Below are positions 50,401-59,002 of a stretch of 64,000 nt of DNA, one piece after another; positions within the stretch are counted from its first letter, which is position 1; every line of letters begins with the position of its first letter. The stretch covers positions 1-64,000 of the forward strand of contig JAHEER010000010.1 of assembly GCA_024640625.1 (NCBI GenBank). Direction: 5' to 3'. The DNA is from Desulfobulbaceae bacterium (GTDB lineage Bacteria; Desulfobacterota; Desulfobulbia; Desulfobulbales; Desulfocapsaceae). The translations under genes and the position numbers were made by a program. The notes beneath the pieces were generated by a model that did no database searches, was not told the origin of the DNA, and saw only the letters and a program-made list of their open reading frames with translations.

Positions 50401-51470
50401 GATGCCACCTTGGAGCGGCCGGAAATGGTCACGGTATAGCCTCCCAGCGCCTGACCGGCAAAAAGACCGAACAGCAGCGCCCCTTCCAGAATCAGACTAA
50501 TGCTGGAGGGCAGCCCGAGGACCGACTGGAGCTGCTCACCTCCCACAAACAGGGCGCCCAGCAGTATCGCGGTAATAGGCACCGCCAGAGGGTTAAGTCC
50601 GGCCAGCCAGGCCACGATTATACCGTCATATCCGTAGCCGACGGCAAGGCCGGTTTGCAACCGATAATGAATACCGCATACTTCAACCATCCCGGCCATT
50701 CCCGCAAATGCACCGGAAAGCGCCATAACCGTCAGGATCTTGCCGTTCACATTAAACCCCGCATAGCGGGCTGCCCGCTGCTCCTTGCCGATAACCAGGA
50801 CCTGGTAGCCCCAGATAGATTTTTTCAGCAGATAGAAGAGAAAAACCGCACAGAGCAGAGCCAGGGGAAAACCGAGGCTGATCCTGGTCCCGGCAAAACG
50901 GACAAGGTGCGCTGCCTCAGGGATCTGCGCGGTACCTGGAAAACCGAACCCGGCGGGATCTCTCCATGGACCATAAAAAAGGTGCTCCATATAGATAATG
51001 GCAACATAGTTGAGCAGCAGGGTCGTAAGGATCTCGTTAACCTTGAGTTTCGCCTTGAGCAGTGCTGGAATGAGCGACCAGACCAGGCCGCCCAGCGCCG
51101 ACGCGGCCAGCACCAGGGGGATGACAAGCCAAGCATCCATACCAGGAAAAAGAAAAAGGGCGGTTCCGGCTGCACAGATCCCCCCCCACACCAACTGACC
51201 CTCGGCTCCGATATTCCAGAGCATCATAGAAGCTGCCGTGGCCACGGCAAGTCCAGTGAAAATCAGCGGTGTAGCTTTAACGAGGACTTCTGAAAAGGCG
51301 TCAACCGAACTGAACACCCCCTTGCCCATGGCCAGATACGCGGTCAGTGGGTGGACACCGAGGCCGGCGAAGATAACACAGCCAACCAGAAATGCTATAA
51401 CCACGGCAGAGGATGCGGCGACCGCTCCCTGATAGCGGAGTGGCTCTTTGCGTTTCTCCACTCTGATCAT
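50397..51470 (-). CDS. Nucleoside ABC importer permease, first subunit (NupP/YufP-like)
   Basis: The 357-residue protein has about nine membrane segments. Family marks are FTGLAVATAASMMLWNIGAEGQLVWGGICAAG (about 72-105) and VIGKEQRAARYAGFNVNGK, the coupling segment contacting the ATPase. It overlaps the genes on both sides by four bases. It forms the channel together with the 308-residue permease. Confidence 0.92.
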   Translation of the reverse strand: MIRVEKRKEPLRYQGAVAASSAVVIAFLVGCVIFAGLGVHPLTAYLAMGKGVFSSVDAFSEVLVKATPLIFTGLAVATAASMMLWNIGAEGQLVWGGICAAGTALFLFPGMDAWLVIPLVLAASALGGLVWSLIPALLKAKLKVNEILTTLLLNYVAIIYMEHLFYGPWRDPAGFGFPGTAQIPEAAHLVRFAGTRISLGFPLALLCAVFLFYLLKKSIWGYQVLVIGKEQRAARYAGFNVNGKILTVMALSGAFAGMAGMVEVCGIHYRLQTGLAVGYGYDGIIVAWLAGLNPLAVPITAILLGALFVGGEQLQSVLGLPSSISLILEGALLFGLFAGQALGGYTVTISGRSKVAS

Positions 51471-52975
51471 GAACGAACCCCGGCCATTAACAGGCCAACT
51501 CGGTCAACCTGGTCACTGTCGTGGGCGTCGATGACTTCGAGGAGCCGACCGTTGAAAATTACGCCTATGCGGTCGGAGAGCGACAGGACTTCCTTGAGAT
51601 CACCCGTGACAAGCAGCACGCCGGCCTTCTCGCGGCACTCGAGCAATACCCGCCAGATATCTTCCGTTGCCGAAATGTCCAACCCCTGAGTCGGTTGTTC
51701 CGCAATAAACAGTTTTGCATTTCTGGTCAGTTCTCTCGCCAGAATGACTTTCTGGAGATTTCCGCCGGAAAGCGTCCCGGCCCTGTCTTCACCTGACTCC
51801 ACCACTATGTTATGTTCCCTGATGGCCCGTGACCCATCGGCCGCCATCTTTTCCCTGTCGAGCAGCATTCCCGCAAATCCGGTTTTATAAGCTTGAAGAC
51901 GCGTCAATCCGAAATTATCGGCAATGGACATGGAGGCAATGGACCCCGAGTGATACCGATCTTCGGGAACATAGGCAATTTCTCTTGCGCCAGCCATCCC
52001 CCACTCCCGTGCTGTGTAGGTTGTGCCGGCAAAGGTTATGGTTCCTGCTTCGGCCCTGGTGAGTCCGGCAATAGCTGAAACCAAACCGGCCTGCCCGTTG
52101 CCGGCGACACCAATTATGGAGAAAATCTCACCCTTTTTAATCTCAAAGGTTACATCGGTAAAAGCAGGCCCTCCTACGTGGCTGTCTCCGCTAAAACCCT
52201 GCAGGGCCAGCACGGTCTCCCCAACGGCAACCTCCTTTTTATCCACACGAAGTACGACATCTCGGCCCACCATCAACCGGGCCAGCTGCTGACGGGACAT
52301 CTGCCTGGCTTCGATAGGCTCTGAAATAACCAATCGTCCCCGTCGCATAATGGAGATATCGTCGGCAAGCTTCAGCACCTCCTCCAGTTTGTGAGTGATG
52401 AGAACGATCGTCTTGCCTTCACTGCGCAGTCGATCGATAACGACAAAGAGTGCATCCACCTCGGGTGGGGTCAATACTGACGTGGGTTCATCGAAAATCA
52501 GCACTTCGGCATCGAGCATGAGCAGCTTGATAATCTCCACCCGCTGCCTCTCCCCCATGGACAGCTCGAAAATACGCTTTTCCGGGTCGACGGCAAGTCC
52601 GTATTGTTCGGCAGTCTGCCTGATCTCATGGTCCACATCCTGGCGGCCATACTTCTTACCAACCGTTAGCGCCAGATTCTCGGCGACGGTCATCGATTCG
52701 ATAAGCATGAACCGCTGATATACCATGCCGACACCATGATCCAACGCCTTGGCGGGAGAGTTGAATGAGACCTCCCTCCCGTGCCTGATCACGGTCCCGT
52801 TGTCGGCACTGTAACGTCCGGCAAGAATGGACATCAGGGTTGATTTGCCTGCCCCGTTTTCCCCGAGCAGCGCGTGCACCCTGCCGGAGTAGAGGTCCAG
52901 GTCCACCTCACGATTGGCCCAGACCGGCCCAAACCGCTTTGATAAGCCGCGCAGGGAGATTACAGGAGCAGACAT
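51467..52975 (-). CDS. Nucleoside ABC importer ATPase (double nucleotide-binding domain)
   Basis: The 502-residue protein carries two ABC domains. Domain 1 has LLGENGAGKST, ELSMGERQRVEIIKLL and LIFDEPTSVL; domain 2 (from about 250) has IIGVAGNGQAGLVSAIAG and TLSGGNLQKVILAREL. This double form is usual in BMP-type nucleoside and sugar importers. The second Walker A lacks a regular Lys/Thr (GVAGNGQAGL), as often seen in this family. It starts three bases after the phosphoribosyltransferase stop. Confidence 0.94.
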   Translation of the reverse strand: MSAPVISLRGLSKRFGPVWANREVDLDLYSGRVHALLGENGAGKSTLMSILAGRYSADNGTVIRHGREVSFNSPAKALDHGVGMVYQRFMLIESMTVAENLALTVGKKYGRQDVDHEIRQTAEQYGLAVDPEKRIFELSMGERQRVEIIKLLMLDAEVLIFDEPTSVLTPPEVDALFVVIDRLRSEGKTIVLITHKLEEVLKLADDISIMRRGRLVISEPIEARQMSRQQLARLMVGRDVVLRVDKKEVAVGETVLALQGFSGDSHVGGPAFTDVTFEIKKGEIFSIIGVAGNGQAGLVSAIAGLTRAEAGTITFAGTTYTAREWGMAGAREIAYVPEDRYHSGSIASMSIADNFGLTRLQAYKTGFAGMLLDREKMAADGSRAIREHNIVVESGEDRAGTLSGGNLQKVILARELTRNAKLFIAEQPTQGLDISATEDIWRVLLECREKAGVLLVTGDLKEVLSLSDRIGVIFNGRLLEVIDAHDSDQVDRVGLLMAGVRS

Positions 52976-52978
52976 GGG

Positions 52979-53629
52979 TTACGGCATCACTGCCTGCGGA
53001 AGCGGAAGTGTGGCGAGACTATGGACGGGAGCGGGGAGACGCACCCCAGCGTTCCCTTCCGTAGCCGCACAAAATATGCCGTGCACTTGAGGAGCACCTA
53101 TCCCAGCCCGGGCCGCCGCTTCCTCTAGAATTTCAAAGAGACCGAGGACAGTACCGCCGGTGCTTACCACGTCATCGATAATGATATAGCCGTTCTGCGC
53201 TGAGGCGAGCAACTGCATATCCCGCTCGTAGAGAGCCAGGAATTTATCGCCGCTGGTGATGGAATCAGCGCCGACCTGGATGACCGGTCGGCGCTCCACC
53301 TCCATATGCGGTTTAATGCGATTATACGCAACAGCCACCGAATCGAAGCCGAGTTCAGCGGCAACCACCTGGGTGAGCTGCAAGGCCTTTTCCACGGCAG
53401 TCAGAACAACCACCGATTGATAATCAGCAACTTCGCGGCGAATTATTTCAGCAAGCAGCCGGCCCAGATCGTTATTGAGCCTGGTCTGTCCGATAAGATT
53501 AAACGAGGCGATACGGATATTTCCTTCGCGGGCGGGAACCAATACATAGGGAATTTCCACATCGTAGCCCAGCCCGTCAACCCGCAGCCGGTACTTTTCT
53601 CCCGATTCTCTGCTGTCAAGCACATCCAT
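52979..53629 (-). CDS. Purine phosphoribosyltransferase-like protein of the importer operon
   Basis: The 216-residue protein has the PRPP loop YIIIDDVVSTGGTVLG near residue 149, the usual mark of type I phosphoribosyltransferases, and a preceding LTAVEKALQLTQVVAAELG helix. It is closest in appearance to adenine/xanthine-type enzymes. GGAGG lies five bases before ATG. Its place between the binding-protein and ATPase genes suggests that it traps the imported base (or the base released from the nucleoside) as a nucleotide. It differs from apt at 48884-49426 in the N-terminal 60 residues. Confidence 0.85.
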   Translation of the reverse strand: MDVLDSRESGEKYRLRVDGLGYDVEIPYVLVPAREGNIRIASFNLIGQTRLNNDLGRLLAEIIRREVADYQSVVVLTAVEKALQLTQVVAAELGFDSVAVAYNRIKPHMEVERRPVIQVGADSITSGDKFLALYERDMQLLASAQNGYIIIDDVVSTGGTVLGLFEILEEAAARAGIGAPQVHGIFCAATEGNAGVRLPAPVHSLATLPLPQAVMP

Positions 53630-53671
53630 AGGGCCTCCATTTTAGGCGGCGGGACCAGACTCTGCTGCCCT

Positions 53672-54778
53672 CTATTCTGGGATCTTGCCCGAAACGCCCT
53701 TGACCAGAACCCTCATGGTCAGCAGATCCTTGTCGGTTGCCTTTTCACCGGCCTTCCAGAGTTCTTTCCCATCCTGATCAAGAACCGGACCGGCGAAGAT
53801 ATTGTCCTCACCTCTGGCAAGTTTAGCCTGTTCCGCCAGGACCTTCTTTTTTACATCGGCGGGAACGCTCTCGTTGAAGGATGAAAGAATAATACCCTGG
53901 TCTTCCATACCGCCCCAATACGGGGTGTTGTCCCAGCTACCGTCGATGACCTGCTGGACGGCCTTTTCATACCACTGTCCCCAGTTCCAGGTAGTTGAAA
54001 CCAAGGCGCAGTCTACACCATATTTAGCAACGTCTTCACCGTATCCGATAGCGGGAACGCCAGCCGCGCACGCTGCCGCCGCAGAATCAGGTGTATCGGC
54101 CATCTGACGGATCAGGTCATGCTTTCTGGCAATGAGGGTTTCCGCCAGGGTTGTCTCATTGGCGGCATCCCGCCAGGACTTGAGCCAGACCACGGTGTTG
54201 AGCTTATTTTCATCATATTTCACCCCGGCTTCATCGAGCCCCTTCTTCAGTCCGATGGTAAACGCGTTGATACCTCGGATTGGCTCTGGGATCGGCTGGG
54301 TGGCGACGGTCCCCACCTTTTTGAAGCCCATCAGACCGGCCATATACCCGGCCAGATATTCGCCCTGGTACATGCGCTCGAAATAGTTACGCATGTTGTC
54401 CGACGATTTGAAACCGGAACAGTGCTCGAACTTGATATCAGGATAGTCCTTGGCAACGGCCAGGAGCGGGTCCATGTGTTCAAAAGTTGTCCCGAAAATA
54501 ACGTCATACCCCTTCTTGGCATAATCGCGAAACACACGCTCGGCATCCGCAGCGAGCACTTTCTCCGTGTACGATACCTCGATCTTGTCCCCCATTTTCT
54601 CCTGCAGGTATTTGATGCCGTTGTAGTGGGCAGTCGTCCACCCCTGGTCATCAATGGTCCACAGAAGGGCAAAGGCGACCTTCAGTTTCTTGTCCTCTGC
54701 CGAAACATCCGGAGCCTGTACCCAGGTCAGCCCCATTAGCAATACCGCCAAAATCATCATACACCTTCTCGGAAACAT
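53672..54778 (-). CDS. BMP-family nucleoside-binding periplasmic protein
   Basis: The 368-residue protein has a signal peptide (RRCMMILAVLLMGLTWVQAPDVSAEDKK, cleavage near residue 28) and a BMP/Med-type binding fold: KVAFALLWTIDDQGWTTAHYNGI, IIFGTTFEHMDPLLAVAKDYPDIKFEHCSG and GFKKVGTVATQPIPEPIRGINAFTIGL. These bind purine nucleosides in known relatives. There is no lipobox Cys, so it seems soluble. GGAGG lies six bases before ATG. It is the first gene of the importer operon. Confidence 0.92.
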   Translation of the reverse strand: MFPRRCMMILAVLLMGLTWVQAPDVSAEDKKLKVAFALLWTIDDQGWTTAHYNGIKYLQEKMGDKIEVSYTEKVLAADAERVFRDYAKKGYDVIFGTTFEHMDPLLAVAKDYPDIKFEHCSGFKSSDNMRNYFERMYQGEYLAGYMAGLMGFKKVGTVATQPIPEPIRGINAFTIGLKKGLDEAGVKYDENKLNTVVWLKSWRDAANETTLAETLIARKHDLIRQMADTPDSAAAACAAGVPAIGYGEDVAKYGVDCALVSTTWNWGQWYEKAVQQVIDGSWDNTPYWGGMEDQGIILSSFNESVPADVKKKVLAEQAKLARGEDNIFAGPVLDQDGKELWKAGEKATDKDLLTMRVLVKGVSGKIPE

Positions 54779-55251
54779 TGTATCCTCCCTATATTATTGA
54801 AATAGATAAAACCAATACAGCATATCCACAATGGAACTCAGTGAGGAATTGTACAGACTGAGTACAGAGAAAATAACCCGGCTTGGGTAAGCCATCAACA
54901 CCTTATTTACCTTCTGTTAACGCCTCATTCCACCTGGACCTATGACCTCATTTCGAGGTAGTCATTGAACCGTTATTGACTTTTCCGAGTTTTCCGGCAC
55001 CACTGACCACTGAGGCAGATTCTACAAGACCCCAGATCGCAGAGAAGAGCACGGGGATGGAGAAGTCGAGGGGTACCTGCCGGGACTACTGCTTTGTTGC
55101 TGACGATTTCATGACACCTTCGATAGTACTGACTGCAGACTTTTATTATCTGAAATGGCAGGGAAACTGGATAATGAGGAGAAAGGTCACATTGCTGCAG
55201 AGAGCAAATGGGCTGAGAATAGTGTGGACACTATCAGATACTCATTCTGCA
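54779..55251. other. 473-bp intergenic region with one short hairpin
   Basis: It separates the nucleoside importer operon from an HTH gene. ACCTC-ATTTC-GAGGT (about 54947-54961) and ACCC-GGCTT-GGGT (about 54877-54889) are the only clear small hairpins; both could lie in the leader of the leftward operon. The leader does not match the purine riboswitch core. The right half is without recognisable signals. Confidence 0.35.
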
Positions 55252-55824
55252 TTAGCAGGTGTGGGGGGAGCACTCAAGTAATGCATCGATTTCCTTCTTT
55301 GCTGAGTCAGAATAATATGAAACGCACTTCCAGAAACACCGTGCATCGCAGATTCCAGACTTAACATAATCTCTAAGAACAGGTGGTAGCGAGGTGATAT
55401 CAAAATTTTCCAGGCCTACATACTGTGCCGCACTGACTATTATCCAATCGCAAAGATTTTTTCGATAAGGTGGTGATGGCCGACTGGCCTCAATCTCCGG
55501 CGGCAACAGTTCGGCTATAACCATGATCTTCTGCTTCTGTTTTTCGCTCAACTCATTCCAGATCTCACCGAGTTTCTTGAACACCTGGTCTTTATCGTCC
55601 GCGCATCCGGAAAACATCTGACCAGTGCCTGAAACGAGCCAGTTTTTCGAAACACCGGTTACCTGAACGATTTTATCGATTGATCTGGAGTGAGGGCGGC
55701 TCTTGTGCGTGTTCCATCTGCGAATCGTTTGAGGGGCTATCTCACACTTATTGGCGAGCTCTGTGTTAGTCCAGGATAGCGTTTCGAGGAGATTGTCCAG
55801 ACGCTGTGAAAATTCAGTTGTCAT
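55252..55824 (-). CDS. Small HTH (XRE-type) regulator with unknown C-terminal domain
   Basis: The 190-residue protein begins with a helix-turn-helix (SQRLDNLLETLSWTNTELANKCEIAPQTIRRWNTHKSRPHSRSIDKIVQVTG, about residues 6-56), like phage and plasmid XRE regulators. The rest (residues 75-190) is not recognised and has several Cys (SGICDARCFWKC, ECSPHTC) that could bind a metal or sense redox state. It stands alone. A role as a repressor of a mobile element cannot be excluded, but no other mobile genes are nearby. Confidence 0.78.
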   Translation of the reverse strand: MTTEFSQRLDNLLETLSWTNTELANKCEIAPQTIRRWNTHKSRPHSRSIDKIVQVTGVSKNWLVSGTGQMFSGCADDKDQVFKKLGEIWNELSEKQKQKIMVIAELLPPEIEASRPSPPYRKNLCDWIIVSAAQYVGLENFDITSLPPVLRDYVKSGICDARCFWKCVSYYSDSAKKEIDALLECSPHTC

Positions 55825-55937
55825 AGTGATGTACGGTTTTTAAAATCGCTGCGAACGTGCACTTGCAAGGGACTGGGCCACAGAACTTCCGATAAATCTT
55901 CAGATCCAAAATAGCGGGGCCGCAGAGGCTATTGACT

Positions 55938-56405
55938 TTACCGATCTTCAGGCTTCCATTTCCAATCCTCATAGTAATCCCAACTCACCATTGAGTTGAG
56001 CTGTTTCAACTCAGCATCTTTTTCATGGATAACGCATTTCATGACGTCGCCACCCGAGACCAGACCGATGACAGTGCCTTCTTCTTCAATAAACAGATGC
56101 CTGATCCGGAGTCCCAGAAATTTATCCATGAGATTAAAAACCGTATCGGAGTGGGGCGCAAATATCAGCTCGGTGGTCATGTAATCTTCTATCAAGCCGT
56201 TTTTAAGATCAAAACCTTCTTTGATGACATCCTGCATGAGATCTCTTTCCGTCCATATACCGATGATGTTCTCGTCCCGGGTGACTAGAATAGCCCCTAC
56301 CTTATTCAGATTCATTTTTTCGAGTGCCGCAAAAAGCGTTGTCCCCACGGGAACCGACACGATCTCCCATCCCTTGCCTTCCAGCATGTTTTTGGCCGTT
56401 TCCAT
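55938..56405 (-). CDS. Tandem CBS-domain protein
   Basis: The 155-residue protein is made of two CBS motifs: first VSVPVGTTLFAALEKMNLNKVGAILVTRDENIIGIWTERDLMQDV (about 17-62), second TTELIFAPHSDTVFNLMDKFLGLRIRHLFIEEEGTVIGLVSGGDVMKCV (about 77-125). Such stand-alone proteins bind adenine nucleotides and regulate other proteins. Partner unknown. It is followed by 228 bp of unassigned sequence. Confidence 0.9.
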   Translation of the reverse strand: METAKNMLEGKGWEIVSVPVGTTLFAALEKMNLNKVGAILVTRDENIIGIWTERDLMQDVIKEGFDLKNGLIEDYMTTELIFAPHSDTVFNLMDKFLGLRIRHLFIEEEGTVIGLVSGGDVMKCVIHEKDAELKQLNSMVSWDYYEDWKWKPEDR

Positions 56406-56633
56406 ATTTTTCCTGTGTCTCTTGAGTTTAATAAGCAGCAGCGGTCCATCAACAAGACATTAAAGATAAACAGCACGCACCCTCAGATGTGTTTTCTTTC
56501 ATGAAACCTATTAAAAAATTTACCGATCAAGCTCTGGCAGTTCACTCAAACCAGGAGCACCGCCATACTCCTGGCAATTAAAGTGTATCCTGCTGGCAGG
56601 AGCTTCTCTTTTTATGCACCAGGGTAATGATGA

Positions 56634-56954
56634 TTACTTCCCGGGTGGACGATAATCAACTGTCTTTTTGGTCGCCGCATCAACCTGCTCGGGAGTCATA
56701 AGAACAGTGGTTTTGATTTTTACTGCTCCACTTGAATTGACCGCAAGCGAGAAAGCGGCAGCAGTTTCTTGGTCAGGGAATTCTCCGATGGCAACAACGT
56801 CATCTTCTCCAAATGAGAAATAAAAGGCTTCTATGGTTCCACCCATGCCTGTTATTAACTGATTCACATGTTCCACCCTACTTGTGGCCCCTTCTGCAAG
56901 CAAACCCTTGATCCCCTCACCGACATACGATGCCTGAAATAAATACTTGGCCAT
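56634..56954 (-). CDS. GYD-domain protein
   Basis: The 106-residue protein matches the GYD family (ferredoxin-like fold): YLFQASYVGEGIKGLLAEGATSRVEHVNQLITGMGGTIEAFYFSFGEDDVVAIGEFPDQETAAAFSLAV. Its biochemical role is unknown. It is a stand-alone gene ending near a 587-bp empty region on its upstream side. Confidence 0.85.
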   Translation of the reverse strand: MAKYLFQASYVGEGIKGLLAEGATSRVEHVNQLITGMGGTIEAFYFSFGEDDVVAIGEFPDQETAAAFSLAVNSSGAVKIKTTVLMTPEQVDAATKKTVDYRPPGK

Positions 56955-57541
56955 TTTAATCTCCTCACAAAATTGGATATCTTATCTTTGGTGGTCGAAC
57001 TGATTAAGATCATTTTCTGGTCAACTACAGGCATCACCTCCTATTGAAACTATTAAGGAAGAGTGGTTTCAGGATGTACCTCTTGTAATAGGCAATGTGT
57101 TAATCTGCCAAGAATTGGACAATAACTGGACTGACTAAAATAAAAATTAGGGTAGAAGTTAATCCTGTCAAGCCATATTCGTGCTACAATGTGGCAATCG
57201 CTGCGATATTGTACATTTGCTGTATTGAGTGGTTATATACGCTTTCTCCCCCTATGGACTTTTCCTCAGGGCACCCTTTTTTTACCGACAATGGACAGGA
57301 TTGAAGGAGTTTCCGACGCGCATCATTATTGATAAGGACATAAGTCCAATCCATCCCATCATGCAGCGTTGCTCTCCGTGCTGGATAAGGCTGCTTTCTT
57401 TATACTCGAGAACCTCCAGTTATTAATTTACCTCAGATTTAAGTTGTTAAGCCCGATAAGTTGTATCACTATCAGCCAATAAATGAATAAGGATTTGTAC
57501 GAAAGCAAGTAACCACAATTGAGCAGATCTGGAGAATTGCA
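56955..57541. other. 587-bp divergent intergenic region
   Basis: It lies between the GYD gene and mgtE. Because mgtE genes are often controlled by a magnesium riboswitch (M-box) I looked for its core but could not recognise it. No hairpin longer than six pairs was seen, and no gene is supported. Confidence 0.4.
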
Positions 57542-58906
57542 GTGACAACATTTGCCGACAAGCCATGGGAACATCTTGAAGCCCTGATCGAAGCAGGCCG
57601 CGTAAAAGATCTCCTGGATTTTTTTGAGTCTTTGTCACCCCAGGAAACCGCACTCGTTCTCTCCAGGCTTGATGAAGGGGACAGGACGACCCTTCTGACC
57701 CTGTTGAGCCCCAACGATGCGGCGGACCTTATAGAAGACATATCGGATGAACAGGCGGCACTCATCCTCGGCGAACTTCCCGCCAGCGATGCCGGCAGAA
57801 TCGCTGATGAACTGCCCAGCGAACAGGTAGTTGATGTCCTTGGAGAGCTGGACACAAGCGAAGCCGAAGAGATACTCCAATCGATGCCGGCTGATTCTGC
57901 AGAGGTGGCCAGGACGTCATTGAATTACCCCAAGGATACGGCAGGAAATCTGATGATAGCTGATTTCCTGGCGTATCAGGAAGATACCAGCATTGGCGAG
58001 GTCAATAGGGATCTGCAGGATAACCAGGAAGTCTATCGAACCTACAATATCCAATATATTTACGTGGTTGACTCAAAAAATTGCCTCGTTGGAGTCATGC
58101 GGATTCACGACCTGCTGTTTTCATCACACACCTCACTGCTCCGAGATGTAATGATCCGCAATCCCTACCGAGTAAGTGCCGACGCTGCTTTGGACGAGGT
58201 ATCTGAGGAGTTCAGCCAACATAGTCTCCTGGCGCTTCCAGTAGTCGACTCCGACAACGCTCTTCTGGGCATCGTCCTGCCGTTGGCTGTCGAGGAAGCG
58301 AAAAGTAAAAGAACCGTAAAGCACTTCTTGTGGTTGTCGGGCATAATTGGCGGGGAAGAGTTTCGATCGATGCCGCTTGTTAAGCGGTCCGGCCGCCGAC
58401 TCAGCTGGCTTACCCTCAACATCGTGCTCAACATCATCGCCGCCAGCGTTATCGCGCTGTACCAGGATACGCTTGCCGCCGCCATAACGCTGGCTGTATT
58501 TCTCCCAATGGTAAGCGATATGAGCGGCTGCTCCGGGAATCAGGCAGTGGCCGTCAGCCTGCGCGAACTTGCTTTGGGATTGCTGCGGCCCGGAGAGATT
58601 CTCAGAGTGGCATTCAAAGAATCCACCCTTGGCCTGATAAACGGCATCGTCCTCGGGATATTGCTCGGTTTTGTCGCATATTTGTGGAAAGGAAACCTGT
58701 TTCTTTCATTGGTCATTGGTGCCGCGCTCGCAGGGAACACCCTGGTGGCCGTAACATTCGGTGGTATGCTGCCGCTGGTGCTGAAAAAACTGAAAATTGA
58801 TCCAGCGCTCGTGTCCAGCCCATTGTTAACGACGGTTACCGATATGTGCGGTTTTTTCTTGGTTCTAAGCCTTGCCAGCGCCGTTTTACCTCGAATTAGC
58901 GGTTGA
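57542..58906 (+). CDS. mgtE: Magnesium transporter MgtE
   Basis: The 454-residue protein starts at GTG with GGAG eight bases upstream. It shows the MgtE order: N-domain of helical repeats (LLTLLSPNDAADLIEDISDEQAALILGELP), two CBS domains (residues about 130-250), a plug helix, and five membrane helices in the C-terminal part (about 280-454) with FLPMVSDMSGCSGNQAVAVSLREL, which carries the pore signature. It imports Mg2+ and is gated by Mg2+ bound to the cytosolic domains. Confidence 0.95.
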   Translation: MTTFADKPWEHLEALIEAGRVKDLLDFFESLSPQETALVLSRLDEGDRTTLLTLLSPNDAADLIEDISDEQAALILGELPASDAGRIADELPSEQVVDVLGELDTSEAEEILQSMPADSAEVARTSLNYPKDTAGNLMIADFLAYQEDTSIGEVNRDLQDNQEVYRTYNIQYIYVVDSKNCLVGVMRIHDLLFSSHTSLLRDVMIRNPYRVSADAALDEVSEEFSQHSLLALPVVDSDNALLGIVLPLAVEEAKSKRTVKHFLWLSGIIGGEEFRSMPLVKRSGRRLSWLTLNIVLNIIAASVIALYQDTLAAAITLAVFLPMVSDMSGCSGNQAVAVSLRELALGLLRPGEILRVAFKESTLGLINGIVLGILLGFVAYLWKGNLFLSLVIGAALAGNTLVAVTFGGMLPLVLKKLKIDPALVSSPLLTTVTDMCGFFLVLSLASAVLPRISG

Positions 58907-59002
58907 TCTATCTTAGATTAGAGTGGCAACAGGTTACAGGTGCACGCGGTTTTTCTGGTACAGCCGCAACGATCAGTCATCTCTTCTCGCCCGACATATG
59001 AC

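Noticed and set aside
54779-54960. Possible purine riboswitch before the nucleoside importer operon
   Set aside because: The characteristic three-way-junction core sequences are missing on the leftward strand.
55252-55824. HTH gene as a phage repressor marking a prophage remnant
   Set aside because: The HTH resembles phage regulators, but no integrase, attachment site or other phage gene accompanies it.
56955-57541. Possible M-box magnesium riboswitch before mgtE
   Set aside because: The long leader fits in size, but no recognisable M-box core or terminator hairpin could be found by eye.
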